Part shown: positions 17,360 through 27,647 of the stretch, one piece after another
How the letters are laid out: every line of letters begins with the position of its first letter
How positions within the stretch are numbered: position 1 is the stretch's first letter
Source of the DNA: Oceanisphaera sp. IT1-181
Lineage (GTDB): Bacteria > Pseudomonadota > Gammaproteobacteria > Enterobacterales > Aeromonadaceae
Reading direction: 5' to 3'
DNA length: 64,000 nt
NCBI RefSeq assembly: GCF_033807535.1
Contig: NZ_CP136856.1
Span: forward strand, 1,111,001-1,175,000
Made by a program: the position numbers and the translations under genes
Notes under the pieces: generated by a model
What the model saw: only the letters and a program-made list of their open reading frames with translations
What the model was told of the DNA's origin: nothing
The model's database searches: none

Positions 17360-19111
17360 ATGTCCCAAGATGCACATATTTCTTCATGGCCGGTGCTTAA
17401 GCGATTATTGGGTTATGTAAAGGAGCGCAAACTCGGTTTGTTGATGGCCGTTATTGGCATGGTGGGTTATGCCGCCGTGAATACCGCCTTTATTTCTGCC
17501 GTAAAACCGCTGATTGACGATGGCCTCACCGGTCAAGATCCCGCCTTCTTAAAGATGATGCCGTTTTTTATCTTGGGCATGTTTTTTCTCCAAGGTCTGT
17601 TTTCTTTTATGTCCAGCTTTTGCATGGCCTGGGTAGGTAACCATGTGGTGCTCTCCTTGCAGCAACAGGTGTTTGGCAAGTTAATGGCCATGCCAGTGGC
17701 CTTTTTTGATCGCCACAACAGCGGTAACTTATTATCTAAAGTGACGTATGACGCTTCGCAAGTGTCTTCTGCGGCCAGCTCTACCTTGGTAACTTTAGTG
17801 CGTGAGGGCGCCACCGTGATTGGCTTGCTTGCCATGATGTTTTACTACTCTTGGCAGTTGTCACTGGTGTTTTTTATCGTGGGGCCGATAGTCGGCGTGA
17901 TGATCGCCATTATCAGTCGGCGCTTTCGCCGCTTAAGCCGTGGCATGCAAGATGCCATGGGTAATATCACCAGCAGTACCGAGCAAATGCTCAAAGGCCA
18001 TAAAGAAGTATTGATGTTTAATGGCCAAAAAGTGGAAGCAGATCGCTTTCATGGGGTCAGTAATGCGGTGCGCCAGCAAAACATGAAGATGGTGGCCACC
18101 GATGCCACCGGCACCTCTTTGGTACAATTAATAGCTTCTACCGCCTTGGCAGCCTTGGTCTTTATGGCCAATGTTGATGGTATGCAAGACAACATTACCC
18201 CCGGTACTTTTATTGCGGTATTAGGCGCCATGTTAATGCTGATGCGCCCATTAAAGAGCCTGACCCAACTTAACTCCTCTTATCAACGGGGCATCGCCGC
18301 CAGCCAAAGCTTGTTTGGTTTGCTTGACGCTGACGGCGAGACAGATACCGGCACGCGCAGCTTAACGCGCGCCACCGGCAATCTGGAATTTTCTGGCGTG
18401 AGTTTTACTTATCCCACCAAAGAAGCGCCGGCCCTAAAAGATGTCAGCTTTAGCCTGACCCCCGGCAAAACTATCGCGCTAGTAGGCCGTTCTGGCTCAG
18501 GTAAAAGCACCATCGCCGGCTTATTAACGCGTTTTTATGATATTAGTCAGGGCGAAATACTGCTCGATGGCGTGGATCTGCGTGAATACAAGTTAAGCGA
18601 CTTGCGCCGCCAGTTTGCGCTGGTCTCGCAACAGGTGCATTTATTTAACGACAGCATCGCCAACAACATTGCCTACGCGGCAGAAGGTGAATACAGCCGT
18701 GAACAAGTGATAGCCGCGGCCAAAGTGGCCTATGCAGATGAATTTATCACTAAGCTTCCCCAAGGCTACGACACCGTGATTGGTGAAAATGGCGCTAGCT
18801 TATCCGGCGGCCAACGCCAGCGTATCGCCATTGCGCGCGCTTTGTTGCGCAATGCGCCGTTACTGATCTTGGACGAAGCCACTTCGGCGCTGGACACCGA
18901 ATCTGAGCGCCATATTCAGGCGGCCTTGGATGAATTGCGCAAAGACAGAACCGCCATCGTCATCGCCCACCGTTTATCGACCATAGAAAGCGCCGATGAA
19001 ATCTTGGTGATAGACGAAGGTCGCGTGGTGGAGCGGGGCGCTCATGCGGAGCTGATGGCCCAGCAAGGCGTGTATGCACAGCTAAGAAGTATTCAATATG
19101 GCGAGCAATAG
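17360..19111 (+). CDS. msbA: MsbA, lipid A flippase
   Basis: A homodimeric ABC exporter that flips lipid A-core across the inner membrane. 583 residues: six membrane helices in the first 320 residues, then the nucleotide-binding domain with Walker A GRSGSGKST, signature LSGGQRQRIAIARAL and Walker B LLILDEATSALD, and the H-loop in IVIAHRLSTIE. It overlaps lpxK by 14 bases. The msbA-lpxK-ycaR-kdsB order is the standard lipopolysaccharide operon of enteric and related bacteria. Confidence 0.97.
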   Translation: MSQDAHISSWPVLKRLLGYVKERKLGLLMAVIGMVGYAAVNTAFISAVKPLIDDGLTGQDPAFLKMMPFFILGMFFLQGLFSFMSSFCMAWVGNHVVLSLQQQVFGKLMAMPVAFFDRHNSGNLLSKVTYDASQVSSAASSTLVTLVREGATVIGLLAMMFYYSWQLSLVFFIVGPIVGVMIAIISRRFRRLSRGMQDAMGNITSSTEQMLKGHKEVLMFNGQKVEADRFHGVSNAVRQQNMKMVATDATGTSLVQLIASTALAALVFMANVDGMQDNITPGTFIAVLGAMLMLMRPLKSLTQLNSSYQRGIAASQSLFGLLDADGETDTGTRSLTRATGNLEFSGVSFTYPTKEAPALKDVSFSLTPGKTIALVGRSGSGKSTIAGLLTRFYDISQGEILLDGVDLREYKLSDLRRQFALVSQQVHLFNDSIANNIAYAAEGEYSREQVIAAAKVAYADEFITKLPQGYDTVIGENGASLSGGQRQRIAIARALLRNAPLLILDEATSALDTESERHIQAALDELRKDRTAIVIAHRLSTIESADEILVIDEGRVVERGAHAELMAQQGVYAQLRSIQYGEQ

Positions 19112-20105
19112 CAGCGCCGAGTCTAAAGGTGAAGGACTAAGCAGCGCTTGGTATAAGGGCGCTTGGTGGTTGTGGCTGCTAGCACCCTTAAGTGTGCTGT
19201 TTGCGCTGATAAGCTCACTACGCCGTGCCTTATTTAAGCTTGGTCTTAAGCCTGTGTATCGCGCGCCTGTGCCTGTGATTGTGGTCGGCAACTTAAGTGT
19301 TGGCGGCAACGGTAAAACACCGGTCGTGGTCTGGCTGGTGCATTGGTTGCGCGCACAAGGGTATAATCCGGGCGTGATCAGTCGCGGTTATGGCGGCAAG
19401 AGCGAGCATTATCCGCTGTTGGTGCAAGCCGATACTCCCGCAAGCGCCGCCGGTGATGAGCCGATATTGATTGTTAAGCGCACCGGCTGCCCGTTGGTTG
19501 TGAACCCCAAGCGGGGCGATGCGGCAGCCTTATTGGTGAGTTGTGGCGTGGATATTATTATCAGCGACGATGGCCTGCAGCACTATGCTTTGGCCCGCGA
19601 TATTGAGCTGGTGGTAGTGGACGGCAAGCGTCGTTTTGGCAATGGCCATTTATTACCCATGGGGCCGCTGCGCGAGCGCAAATGGCGCTTAAATCAGGTG
19701 GACGCCATTATTAACAACGGTGGTCCGACTCATGAGCATGAATTTTTAATGACGCTGGCGCCAGGCGCGCTAGTGCCAGTTAGCTCAGCTGATCATGCTA
19801 CACCCAGGCCACCGAATCGGGTGCATGCCTTGGCGGGCATTGGCCATCCACCACGATTTTTTAACATGTTAGAGCAGTTGGGCTTTACACTAGAGCAGTG
19901 CGTGGCGCTGGGCGACCACCAAGCCGTGGCCAACAGCCAGCTGCATTCATTACAATCTGCCCCTTTGCTGATCACCGAAAAAGACGCGGTGAAATGGCCA
20001 GGGGGGCACGACAATACGTGGTATGTGCCGGTAGATGCGCAGTTGCCGCTGGCTTTTGAACACCTGCTTTTAACTCGACTTAAGGAGCTACACCATGGCG
20101 ATTGA
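19098..20105 (+). CDS. lpxK: LpxK, tetraacyldisaccharide 4'-kinase
   Basis: Phosphorylates the 4' position of the lipid A disaccharide at the inner membrane. 335 residues with a membrane-anchoring helix around residues 18-40 ([16 protein letters not shown]) and the P-loop [12 protein letters not shown] near 61-72. The motif [16 protein letters not shown] is also typical. The N terminus is several residues longer than in E. coli (328). It overlaps msbA upstream and ycaR downstream (11 bases), indicating one transcript. Confidence 0.96.
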   Translation: MASNSSAESKGEGLSSAWYKGAWWLWLLAPLSVLFALISSLRRALFKLGLKPVYRAPVPVIVVGNLSVGGNGKTPVVVWLVHWLRAQGYNPGVISRGYGGKSEHYPLLVQADTPASAAGDEPILIVKRTGCPLVVNPKRGDAAALLVSCGVDIIISDDGLQHYALARDIELVVVDGKRRFGNGHLLPMGPLRERKWRLNQVDAIINNGGPTHEHEFLMTLAPGALVPVSSADHATPRPPNRVHALAGIGHPPRFFNMLEQLGFTLEQCVALGDHQAVANSQLHSLQSAPLLITEKDAVKWPGGHDNTWYVPVDAQLPLAFEHLLLTRLKELHHGD

Positions 20106-20283
20106 TGCAAAATTGGTGGAAATTATTGCTTGCCCTATCTGCAAAGGAAAACTGCAGTTAGACCGAGCCCACAATGAATTAGTGTGTCGTTTTGATCGCT
20201 TGGCTTATCCCATTACCGAAGATATTCCGGTATTGCTGGAAAATAAAGCCCGTAAATTAAGCCTAGATGAGCTGCCCGCATGA
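20095..20283 (+). CDS. ycaR: YcaR, Trm112-family small protein
   Basis: 62-residue protein of the Trm112/UPF0434 family between lpxK and kdsB, as in E. coli. CPICKGKL gives one CxxC pair; the later part [20 protein letters not shown] is the family signature. The exact role is unknown. A good AAGGAG site precedes the ATG inside the lpxK end, and the stop overlaps the kdsB start (ATGA). Confidence 0.93.
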   Translation: MAIDAKLVEIIACPICKGKLQLDRAHNELVCRFDRLAYPITEDIPVLLENKARKLSLDELPA

Positions 20284-21035
20284 GCTTTGTGGTGGTGATT
20301 CCGGCTCGATTTAGCTCGACCCGCTTGCCGGGTAAACCGCTGGCCGATATTCATGGCAAACCCATGATCCAATGGGTAGTCGAGCAGGCACAAAAAAGCA
20401 GTGCACTAAGAGTGGTGGTGGCCACCGACGATGTACGCATTCTTGATGCGCTGCGTCCCTGCGGCGTTGAGGTGTGCTTAACCAGCCCCCACCATGACTC
20501 CGGCACCGAACGCTTAGCCGAAGTGGTCGAGTTATTAGGCTTGAGCGCCGACGATATTGTGGTCAACGTGCAAGGTGACGAGCCCTTGCTGCCGCCCGCA
20601 CTGGTGGATCAAGTGGCCAATTTATTGGCGGCTAGCCCAGCACCCATGGCTACTTTGGCCACGGCTATCGACTCGCTAGACGAGCTACAAGACCCCAACG
20701 TGGTGAAAGTGGTGCAAAGTGCCCAAGGACTTGCCTTGTACTTTAGTCGCTCCATGCTGCCCTTTGACCGCGACGGCATGGCCAATGGCGCGCCGGATCT
20801 CAGTCATTGTCGCCGCCATATTGGTATTTATGCCTATAGAGCCGGGTTTATCCGCCGTTATTTAGCGTTGCCCATCAGCCCGCTTGAGCAATTAGAGAAA
20901 CTCGAACAGCTCAGAGTATTGTGGCATGGGGAGTCAATTGCCATTGCGGATGCCTGTGAGCGGCCGCAACCGGGTGTGGATACCCCCGCAGACTTAGAGG
21001 CCGTACGCCGGCAATTAGCGGCACTAGTCGGCTAA
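20280..21035 (+). CDS. kdsB: KdsB, CMP-KDO synthetase
   Basis: Activates KDO with CTP for lipopolysaccharide inner core synthesis in the cytoplasm. 251 residues, family length. The nucleotide motif [14 protein letters not shown] is at residues 7-20, followed by VVVATDD and the [11 protein letters not shown] motif around residue 98. [11 protein letters not shown] is also conserved. ATGA overlap with ycaR. It is the last gene of the msbA-lpxK-ycaR-kdsB run; no strong terminator follows before fbp. Confidence 0.97.
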   Translation: MSFVVVIPARFSSTRLPGKPLADIHGKPMIQWVVEQAQKSSALRVVVATDDVRILDALRPCGVEVCLTSPHHDSGTERLAEVVELLGLSADDIVVNVQGDEPLLPPALVDQVANLLAASPAPMATLATAIDSLDELQDPNVVKVVQSAQGLALYFSRSMLPFDRDGMANGAPDLSHCRRHIGIYAYRAGFIRRYLALPISPLEQLEKLEQLRVLWHGESIAIADACERPQPGVDTPADLEAVRRQLAALVG

Positions 21036-21158
21036 CGCGCTAAAAGTGACATCTTCTGTATTAACGAATTCTGTAAAAATCTGTAATAAAAATGAAAGGG
21101 GTATTTCACCCCGCTGTTATGACGATTAAACGTCACATCAAAATCTTTGAGGAATATT

Positions 21159-22178
21159 ATGATTACCCTGGGTGAATACATCATTAAGAACCAAGCTGAC
21201 TACCCCAGCGCCAGTGGCGAATTGTCGTCGCTACTATCGTCTATCCGCCGCGCCGCCAAGATAGTGAACCGCGAAATTAACCGCGCCGGTTTGGTCACCG
21301 ACATTATTGGTGGCAGCAACAATAGCGAAAACGTACAGGGTGAAGTGCAGCAAAAATTAGATGTGTTCGCCAACGACATGTTTAAAGCCGCCCTCGAAGC
21401 CCGTGGCGAAGTGTGTGGTATTGCCTCAGAAGAAGAAGACCACTACGTGGCTTTTGATGATGAGCGCCAATGCAACGCCAAGTACATCGTATTGATGGAT
21501 CCGCTCGATGGTTCTTCAAACATCGACGTGAACGTGTCTGTGGGTACTATCTTCTCTATCTATCGTCGCGTGACCGAAGCGGGCCAGCCGGTCTCCATGG
21601 ATGACTTCCTGCAGCCTGGCATCAACCAAGTGGCCGCCGGCTACGTGGTTTATGGCTCTTCTACCATGTTGGTGTACACCACGGGTAACGGCGTGCACGG
21701 CTTTACCTACGACCCCACCTTGGGCTCGTTTTGCTTGTCTCACGAGAACATTCGTATTCCTGAGCAGGGTTATATTTACTCCATTAACGAAGGTAACTAC
21801 ATCCGCTTCCCAGAAGGCGTGAAGAAGTACCTGAAGTATTGCCAAGAAAAAGACGACGCCACGCAGCGCCCATATAGCTCACGCTACATTGGCTCTTTAG
21901 TGTCTGACTTTCACCGCAACATGCTCAAAGGTGGCATCTACATTTACCCGTCTGGCACCAACTCGCCCAACGGTAAGTTACGTTTGTTGTATGAGTGCAA
22001 CCCGCTGGCCTTTATGGCCGAGCAAGCCGGTGGTAAAGCCACCGATGGTTTCCGTCGCATCATGGAAATCAAGCCGACCGAATTACACCAGCGCACCCCG
22101 TACTTCGTAGGCTCTGTTAACATGGTCGACAAAGCCGGCGAGCTGATGAACGAATTTTCTAGCGTAGAAAAAGCGTAA
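21159..22178 (+). CDS. fbp: Class I fructose-1,6-bisphosphatase
   Basis: Hydrolyses fructose 1,6-bisphosphate to fructose 6-phosphate in gluconeogenesis. 339 residues from the ATG at 21159, chosen because GAGGAAT lies just upstream; an in-frame TTG 12 bases earlier has no such site. The metal-binding motif [15 protein letters not shown] lies near residue 117 and the substrate motif [13 protein letters not shown] near residue 275. Codon use is strongly biased, as expected for a well-expressed gene. It is followed by a terminator (22263-22295). Confidence 0.97.
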   Translation: MITLGEYIIKNQADYPSASGELSSLLSSIRRAAKIVNREINRAGLVTDIIGGSNNSENVQGEVQQKLDVFANDMFKAALEARGEVCGIASEEEDHYVAFDDERQCNAKYIVLMDPLDGSSNIDVNVSVGTIFSIYRRVTEAGQPVSMDDFLQPGINQVAAGYVVYGSSTMLVYTTGNGVHGFTYDPTLGSFCLSHENIRIPEQGYIYSINEGNYIRFPEGVKKYLKYCQEKDDATQRPYSSRYIGSLVSDFHRNMLKGGIYIYPSGTNSPNGKLRLLYECNPLAFMAEQAGGKATDGFRRIMEIKPTELHQRTPYFVGSVNMVDKAGELMNEFSSVEKA

Positions 22179-22200
22179 ACTATAGCCAGCGGCTGGTAGA

Positions 22201-22217
22201 GGCCAATTTATTCGGCC
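22201..22217 (-). repeat. GAATAAATT-loop hairpin, inverted copy after fbp
   Basis: On the minus strand: GGCC-GAATAAATT-GGCC then TCTAC. The adjacent hairpin (22218-22236) has arms GTTTTG and CAAAAC. The copy sits 22 bases after the fbp stop. Confidence 0.6.
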
Positions 22218-22262
22218 GGTTTTGTGTAGCAAAACTATAAACCAAGCACCCAGCTGAAAATA

Positions 22263-22295
22263 AAACACCGAGCCCGTAATAGGCTCGGTGTTTTT
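22263..22295 (+). terminator. Rho-independent terminator of fbp
   Basis: AACACCGAGCC and GGCTCGGTGTT arms around a short loop, then a T run. The CCGAGC core is reused in the terminators at 33957, 34230 and 47279. Confidence 0.9.
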
Positions 22296-22322
22296 GTTTG
22301 TGCTGGTGTCATATCTGGCTCT

Positions 22323-22355
22323 GCCGTCGTACCGGGCTCGCTCCGGTATCTCGCT
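22323..22355 (+). repeat. GCCGTC-hairpin-ATCTCG intergenic repeat, copy 3
   Basis: GCCGTCG, hairpin TACCGG-GCTCGCT-CCGGTA, then TCTCGCT. Arms differ completely from the CCTGAT arms of copies 1 and 2 but remain complementary. Confidence 0.7.
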
Positions 22356-22371
22356 CTTGGTTGTAAAATAT

Positions 22372-22408
22372 CCAGCTACGCTGGCCCGTCGAATAAATTG
22401 ACGGCTAC
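22372..22408 (+). repeat. Two-hairpin intergenic repeat, second full copy
   Basis: Hairpin 1 CCAGC-TAC-GCTGG, one base, hairpin 2 CCGTC-GAATAAATT-GACGG, then CTAC. Spacing is identical to the copy at 13946-13983. Confidence 0.75.
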
Positions 22409-22423
22409 ATGGACAGCTGTCTT

Positions 22424-22466
22424 TTGTAGGCGGCCGTCTCTTAGGTAAAGAGTCTTCGCTGCTGTT
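22424..22466 (-). repeat. Long-loop variant of the two-hairpin repeat, decayed
   Basis: On the plus strand GTAGGCGGCCGTC, then the inner hairpin CTCTT-AGGT-AAAGAG, then TCTTCGC. It matches the better copy at 34068-34121, where the outer stem is intact. Confidence 0.5.
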
Positions 22467-22541
22467 TGTTTTTAGTAAAGTTTTACTACGAAAAACTGGC
22501 CTCTACCAAACCGATATTTTCGCCTCACGCCTTTCAGGCAT

Positions 22542-22571
22542 AAAAAAGGCCGACATTACTGTCGGCCTTGT
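22542..22571 (-). terminator. Rho-independent terminator of gltA
   Basis: Read on the minus strand, AAGGCCGAC and GTCGGCC arms are followed by TTTTTTATG. It lies 30 bases after the gltA stop. Plus-strand reading also ends in a short T-rich stretch, so it may act both ways. Confidence 0.88.
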
Positions 22572-22600
22572 TGTGCGCTAGCGGTTAAGAAAAATGCAGA

Positions 22601-23887
22601 TTATTTCTTAACTTGAGTACGAAACTCGCGCTCAGGGGCACCTGTGTAGAGCTGGCGCGGACGGCCGATTTTTTGCTTCGAGTCCGACATCATCTCATTC
22701 CAGTGCGACATCCAGCCTACGGTACGAGACAGGGCGAAGATCACGGTAAACATACTGCTTGGAATGCCAACCGCTTTCAGCACTATGCCCGAGTAGAAGT
22801 CCACGTTCGGATACAGTTTACGTTCCACGAAGTAAGGGTCAGACAGCGCAATACGCTCCAACTCCATAGCTACGTCTAACAGTGGATCTTCAACTTTAAG
22901 ATCGTCTAACACTTCATGACAAGTGTCACGCATTACGGTGGCGCGGGGGTCAAAGTTCTTATACACCCGGTGACCAAAGCCCATTAAGCGGAACGGATCA
23001 TCTTTGTCTTTGGCGCGTTCGATAAACTCAGGAATACGATCTACTGAGCCAATCTCTTCGAGCATACTCAAGCAGGCTTCGTTAGCGCCGCCGTGAGCAG
23101 GCCCCCACAAGGAGGCAATACCTGCAGCAATACAAGCAAACGGATTGGCACCACTGGAGCCGGCTAGGCGCACAGTCGAGGTAGAAGCGTTTTGTTCATG
23201 ATCCGCATGCAACGTAAAGATGCGGTCCATGGCGCGCTCAACAATCGGGTTCACCTTGTAGTCTTCGCAAGGTATTGCAAACATCATTTGCAAGAAGTTT
23301 CCGGCGTAGCTTAAATCGTTACGCGGGTAAACGAAGGGCTGGCCGACCGAATATTTATAGGCCATGGCTGCTATGGTCGGCAACTTAGCGATCATGCGAT
23401 GCGCGGCAGTTTCCCGATGCGATTGATCGGTAATATCCATAGGGTCATGGTAAAACGCGGATAAACCGGCAATCACGCCACATACAATCGCCATCGGGTG
23501 TGCGTCGCGACGGTAGCCCTTGAAGAAGGATGACAGCTGCTCATGCACCATGGTGTGGCGCATAATGACACGTTGAAACTCTTCAAACTGCTTGGCAGTG
23601 GGCGCTTCTCCGTACAACAGCAAGTAGCATACTTCGAGATAGTTGGCGTCTTTCGCCAACTGCTCGATAGGGTAACCGCGGTACAGCAAGATACCCAAAT
23701 CACCGTCTATGTAGGTAATTTCGGACTGGCAGGATGCCGTTGCCATAAAACCAGGGTCGTAGGTAAAGTAGCCATGTGAGCCTAGTGTGCTGATATCGAT
23801 CACATCATAACCAGCAGTGCCTGAGGCAATAGGAAGCTCAATCGCTTCTTTGCCGGGCAAATGCAGAGTGGCCTTTTGGTCAGCCAT
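22601..23887 (-). CDS. gltA: Citrate synthase (type II)
   Basis: Condenses acetyl-CoA and oxaloacetate to citrate, the first TCA step. 428 residues from the ATG at 23887, which has AAGGAG a few bases upstream; the reading frame extends 46 codons further upstream without a site. Active-site motifs are present: [22 protein letters not shown] (histidine region, quoted here as 22601-frame residues near 258-280), [14 protein letters not shown] and RPRQLYTG near the C terminus. Length equals E. coli GltA. It is divergent from sdhCDAB across a 420-base promoter region. Confidence 0.97.
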   Translation of the reverse strand: MADQKATLHLPGKEAIELPIASGTAGYDVIDISTLGSHGYFTYDPGFMATASCQSEITYIDGDLGILLYRGYPIEQLAKDANYLEVCYLLLYGEAPTAKQFEEFQRVIMRHTMVHEQLSSFFKGYRRDAHPMAIVCGVIAGLSAFYHDPMDITDQSHRETAAHRMIAKLPTIAAMAYKYSVGQPFVYPRNDLSYAGNFLQMMFAIPCEDYKVNPIVERAMDRIFTLHADHEQNASTSTVRLAGSSGANPFACIAAGIASLWGPAHGGANEACLSMLEEIGSVDRIPEFIERAKDKDDPFRLMGFGHRVYKNFDPRATVMRDTCHEVLDDLKVEDPLLDVAMELERIALSDPYFVERKLYPNVDFYSGIVLKAVGIPSSMFTVIFALSRTVGWMSHWNEMMSDSKQKIGRPRQLYTGAPEREFRTQVKK

Positions 23888-24311
23888 AGCACGTCTCCTT
23901 CGCTTTTTTATAATTTTATAATAGGTCCGCAGGTAAGCATTTTTACATAGTTTGGGTAGATGTTTAACTACTAATGCGTCCTTCGGTGCGCGCATATTGA
24001 AAACAGAATTAACAGTCAATGTCAATTCAGCCGTACATCCTTGTATTTGCCTCGGTTCGTTGTGCGATCGGCTTTACAGATTTAGCAATTGGATCAAGGC
24101 CTTCGTTGTAATTACAAATTGCGCTTCATATACTGGCCCACGAGGATATATGAGGCAGTAGTGAGAAGTTGACCTGCGATGAGGCGGACAAATAATGCTC
24201 AAGCGTAATTTGTTATTAGCCAAAACGTACGTAGCGTTCTCATTTCGTGTATCTGGGCTGTGTCTATTACAACAATAACTAACGAGCTCAATGGAGCCAA
24301 GTGGGCAGACC
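23888..24311. promoter_or_regulatory. Divergent gltA / sdhC control region
   Basis: About 420 bases between the gltA start and the sdhC start. The divergent layout is the same as in E. coli, where ArcA and CRP act here. No high-scoring CRP or ArcA site could be picked by eye (TGTGCGATCGGCTTTACA at about 24061 is a weak CRP-like match). No gene is supported in it. Confidence 0.5.
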
Positions 24312-24689
24312 GTGACTAAAAAACAGAGACCTGTAAACCTCGATCTACGGACTATACGCCAACCTGTCGCTGCAATCGCATCAATTCTGCACCGGGTTTC
24401 CGGCGTTATCACCTTATTTTCACTCGCTATCCTATTGTGGCTGCTTAAGTCTTCGCTCTCGTCAGAGACTGGATTTCTGGAAGTCGTGGATATATTAGAC
24501 GGCTTTTTCGTCTGGTTTATCCTGTGGGGTATTCTGACGGCGTTGGCTTATCACATAGTGGGCGGCATTCGCCACCTCATTATGGACGCAGGCTACGGCG
24601 AAAACCTGGAGTCAGGTGCACTCAGTGCCAAAGTGGCATTGGGCGTAACGGCAGTGTTGTCAGTGCTAGCGGGGATAATGGTATGGTAA
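24312..24689 (+). CDS. sdhC: Succinate dehydrogenase cytochrome b556 subunit
   Basis: A membrane anchor of complex II that binds heme b and quinone together with SdhD. Three membrane helices; [10 protein letters not shown] near the first helix carries quinone-site residues and [12 protein letters not shown] carries the heme-ligand histidine. The conserved start [14 protein letters not shown] follows the GTG at 24312. An ATG at 24291 is the alternative start (7 residues longer); neither has a strong ribosome site. It overlaps sdhD by 7 bases. Confidence 0.93.
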   Translation: MTKKQRPVNLDLRTIRQPVAAIASILHRVSGVITLFSLAILLWLLKSSLSSETGFLEVVDILDGFFVWFILWGILTALAYHIVGGIRHLIMDAGYGENLESGALSAKVALGVTAVLSVLAGIMVW

Positions 24690-25027
24690 CGAATACGGCA
24701 AGCATTGGCCGCAATGGCGTACACGACTTCATTTTGTTGCGTGTAACTGCGGTTATCATGACTTTATACACCCTCTATTTGGTGGGGTTTATTGCCTTTA
24801 ATGACATTACTTATGATGTCTGGCAGGGCTTTTTTGCCCAAACCTCGACTAAGGTGTTTACGCTATTGGCCCTGTTAAGCGTGTTAATTCACGCTTGGAT
24901 AGGTGCCTGGCAGGTGCTCTCCGATTATGTGAAATGCGCGCTGTTGCGTGGCGTGGCACAGTTTGGAGTAGTGGTGTTACTGCTGGTTTATGTACTGACC
25001 GGAATTGTCGTACTGTGGGGTGTATAA
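24683..25027 (+). CDS. sdhD: Succinate dehydrogenase membrane anchor subunit
   Basis: The second membrane anchor of complex II. 114 residues (E. coli 115) with three helices; [15 protein letters not shown] contains the conserved Asp/Tyr quinone-site pair and a His near the heme. The ATG at 24683 lies inside the sdhC end; the upstream part of the frame runs antisense-like through sdhC and is not coding. The stop is one base before the sdhA start. Confidence 0.95.
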   Translation: MVTNTASIGRNGVHDFILLRVTAVIMTLYTLYLVGFIAFNDITYDVWQGFFAQTSTKVFTLLALLSVLIHAWIGAWQVLSDYVKCALLRGVAQFGVVVLLLVYVLTGIVVLWGV

Positions 25028-25028
25028 G

Positions 25029-26795
25029 TTGACTATTACCATTCGCGAATTTGATGCCGTGGTTATCGGCGCAGGTGGTGCCGGCATGCGCGCCGCCTTG
25101 CAAATAGCCGAGTCGGGGAAAAGTTGTGCACTGTTATCGAAAGTGTTCCCAACCCGCTCTCATACTGTGTCGGCGCAGGGTGGCATTACTGTTGCTCTGG
25201 GCAATACCCATGAAGATAACTGGGAATGGCACATGTACGACACCGTAAAGGGCTCCGATTTTATCGGTGACCAAGACGCCATTGAATTTATGTGCCAAAG
25301 CGGCCCTGAAGCCGTGCTTGAGCTAGAAAAAATGGGCTTGCCCTTTTCTCGCCTCGACAACGGTAAAATTTATCAGCGTCCCTTCGGCGGCCAGTCACTG
25401 AATTTTGGTGGCGAACAAGCCGCGCGCACAGCCGCAGCCTCTGACCGTACCGGTCACGCGCTGTTGCACACGCTTTACCAGCAAAACGTTAAGCATAAGA
25501 CAACGGTTTTCTCTGAGTGGTATGCGCTGGATCTGGTGAAAAACGCCGACGGCGATGTGGTGGGTTGTACCGCCATCGATATCGAAACTGGCGAGCTGGT
25601 GTACTTTAAAGCCAAGGCCACCATTTTAGCCACCGGCGGTGCAGGGCGTATCTATCAGTCCACCACCAATGCACACATTAATACCGGTGACGGTATTGGC
25701 ATGGCAGTGCGCGCCGGTGTGCCCTTGCAAGACATGGAAATGTGGCAGTTCCACCCCACAGGTATCGCCGGTGCGGGTACGCTGGTCACCGAAGGCTGTC
25801 GTGGTGAAGGCGGTTATCTGCTCAATAAAGATGGCGAGCGCTTTATGGAGCGTTATGCGCCCAACGCCAAAGACTTGGCCAGCCGCGACGTCGTTGCGCG
25901 CTCTATGATGATTGAAATTCGTGAAGGCCGGGGCTGTGATGGTCCTTGGGGCCCGCACTTGAAGCTAAAACTCGATCACTTAGGCAAAGATGTACTGGAG
26001 TCACGTTTGCCGGGCATTTGTGAACTGGCCCGTACCTTTGCGCACGTGGATCCGGTGTTTGAGCCAATCCCAGTGATCCCGACCTGTCATTACATGATGG
26101 GCGGCGTGCCGACCAACGTAAATGGTCAGGCGATTACCGTGGACGGCGAAGGTAATGAGTCGCACGTTAAAGGCTTATTTGCCGTTGGCGAAGTGGCCTG
26201 TGTGTCGGTACACGGCGCTAACCGCTTAGGCGGTAACTCACTGCTGGACTTAGTGGTGTTTGGTCGTGCCGTGGGTCGCCACCTAGTGGAAGCACTGCAA
26301 GAGCTGGATGATGTGAAAGACGCCACCGAGGCCGACATTCAAGCCGCCATGGCCCGTTATAACCGTTGGGAAAATAACCGCGACGGCGAAGATCCAGTGC
26401 AAATTAAGAAAGACTTGCAAGAGTGCATGCAGCATAATTTTTCTGTGTTCCGTGAAGGTGCGGCCATGGCCGAGGGCTTGGCGCAGCTGAAGAAAATCCG
26501 CGAGCGGTTAAACAATGCGCGTTTGGATGACACCAGCTCTGATTTCAATACTCAGCGTATTGAGTGTTTGGAATTAGATAACCTACTGGAAACCGCCATT
26601 GCCACGGCGGTTGCGGCGAATTTCCGTACCGAAAGTCGCGGCGCGCACTCACGCTTCGACTATCCGGACCGGGATGATGCGAACTGGTTATGCCATTCCT
26701 TGTACAGCCCAATTACTGAGTCGATGAGCACCAGACCGGTGAACTTGTCACCCAATCACCGTGAAGCGTTTGAACCCAAAGCGCGGACTTACTAA
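25029..26795 (+). CDS. sdhA: Succinate dehydrogenase flavoprotein subunit
   Basis: Oxidises succinate to fumarate with covalently bound FAD. From the TTG at 25029 the protein has 588 residues, exactly the E. coli length, and begins [19 protein letters not shown]. The FAD-linking histidine lies in [11 protein letters not shown] (about residue 45), and substrate residues in QFHPTGIAG and [13 protein letters not shown]. There is no ATG near this point; GTG 25020 inside sdhD is the only other option. TTG as the start is therefore likely. GGGG lies about 9 bases upstream. Confidence 0.96.
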   Translation: MTITIREFDAVVIGAGGAGMRAALQIAESGKSCALLSKVFPTRSHTVSAQGGITVALGNTHEDNWEWHMYDTVKGSDFIGDQDAIEFMCQSGPEAVLELEKMGLPFSRLDNGKIYQRPFGGQSLNFGGEQAARTAAASDRTGHALLHTLYQQNVKHKTTVFSEWYALDLVKNADGDVVGCTAIDIETGELVYFKAKATILATGGAGRIYQSTTNAHINTGDGIGMAVRAGVPLQDMEMWQFHPTGIAGAGTLVTEGCRGEGGYLLNKDGERFMERYAPNAKDLASRDVVARSMMIEIREGRGCDGPWGPHLKLKLDHLGKDVLESRLPGICELARTFAHVDPVFEPIPVIPTCHYMMGGVPTNVNGQAITVDGEGNESHVKGLFAVGEVACVSVHGANRLGGNSLLDLVVFGRAVGRHLVEALQELDDVKDATEADIQAAMARYNRWENNRDGEDPVQIKKDLQECMQHNFSVFREGAAMAEGLAQLKKIRERLNNARLDDTSSDFNTQRIECLELDNLLETAIATAVAANFRTESRGAHSRFDYPDRDDANWLCHSLYSPITESMSTRPVNLSPNHREAFEPKARTY

Positions 26796-26809
26796 GAGAG
26801 GGGAGCAAG

Positions 26810-27526
26810 ATGCAAGTCACTATTTCGGTTTACCGTTATAACCCAGAAACAGATGCTAAGCCGTATATGAAAGACTATCAGCTGGAAGTGGCTGAAGGTT
26901 CCGACATGATGGTGTTGGATGCGCTGTTGGCATTAAAAGAACAAGATCCCAGCTTGTCGTTTCGCCGCTCCTGCCGTGAAGGCGTGTGTGGCTCAGATGG
27001 CATGAACATGAACGGCAAGAACGGCTTAGCCTGTATCACGCCCTTGTCTACTTTGCTTAAGCAAGGTAACAAGATAGTGGTACGCCCGCTGCCCGGACTC
27101 CCTGTGGTACGCGACTTGGTTATCGACTTAACCCAGTTTTACACTCAGTGGGAAAAAATTAAGCCGTTTCTTATCGCCGATGAAAAGCTGCCACCCGCCC
27201 GCGAGCATTTACAAAGCCCTGCCGAGCGAGAAAAGCTGGACGGTCTGTACGAGTGTATTCTGTGCGCTTGTTGCTCGACCGCCTGTCCGTCATTTTGGTG
27301 GAACCCCGACAAGTTTATTGGCCCCGCCGGCTTATTGGCCGCCTATCGTTGGTTGTCTGACAGCCGTGATACCGGTACTGAAGAGCGCTTATCGGGCATG
27401 GAAGATGCCTTTAGTGTGTTCCGCTGTCATACCATCATGAACTGTACCGATGTGTGCCCGAAAGGCTTAAACCCCAGCAAGGCCATCGGTAATATTAAGT
27501 CCATGTTGTTAAAGCGGGCAGTGTAG
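26810..27526 (+). CDS. sdhB: Succinate dehydrogenase iron-sulfur subunit
   Basis: Carries the 2Fe-2S, 4Fe-4S and 3Fe-4S clusters that pass electrons from SdhA to quinone. 238 residues, equal to E. coli. Cluster ligands: SCREGVCGSDG (2Fe-2S, near residue 55), CILCACCSTACP (near 149) and CHTIMNCTDVCPKGL (near 206). A strong AGAGGGGAGC site precedes the ATG, 14 bases after sdhA. Confidence 0.98.
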   Translation: MQVTISVYRYNPETDAKPYMKDYQLEVAEGSDMMVLDALLALKEQDPSLSFRRSCREGVCGSDGMNMNGKNGLACITPLSTLLKQGNKIVVRPLPGLPVVRDLVIDLTQFYTQWEKIKPFLIADEKLPPAREHLQSPAEREKLDGLYECILCACCSTACPSFWWNPDKFIGPAGLLAAYRWLSDSRDTGTEERLSGMEDAFSVFRCHTIMNCTDVCPKGLNPSKAIGNIKSMLLKRAV

Positions 27527-27647
27527 AATTAATCGCGAAAGGGCAGTAGACCTTAAGCAATGAGCAAGATAATGGCCGCTCGCAAGGGCGGCTTAACCTG
27601 ACGACCCCCAGACAGTAACCCTGTCGAGACGTTATAAAGGGATAAAA

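Larger units (their letters stand above)
22296..22541. other. Intergenic region with three hairpin repeats
   Basis: Between fbp and gltA (convergent). It holds a GCCGTC-hairpin-ATCTCG copy (22323-22355), a two-hairpin GAATAAATT repeat (22372-22408) and a decayed long-loop variant (22424-22466). No ORF is supported. Confidence 0.6.

Noticed and set aside
24524..24682. Upstream extension of sdhD
   Set aside because: It reads the sdhC gene in another frame; the conserved SdhD starts at 24683.
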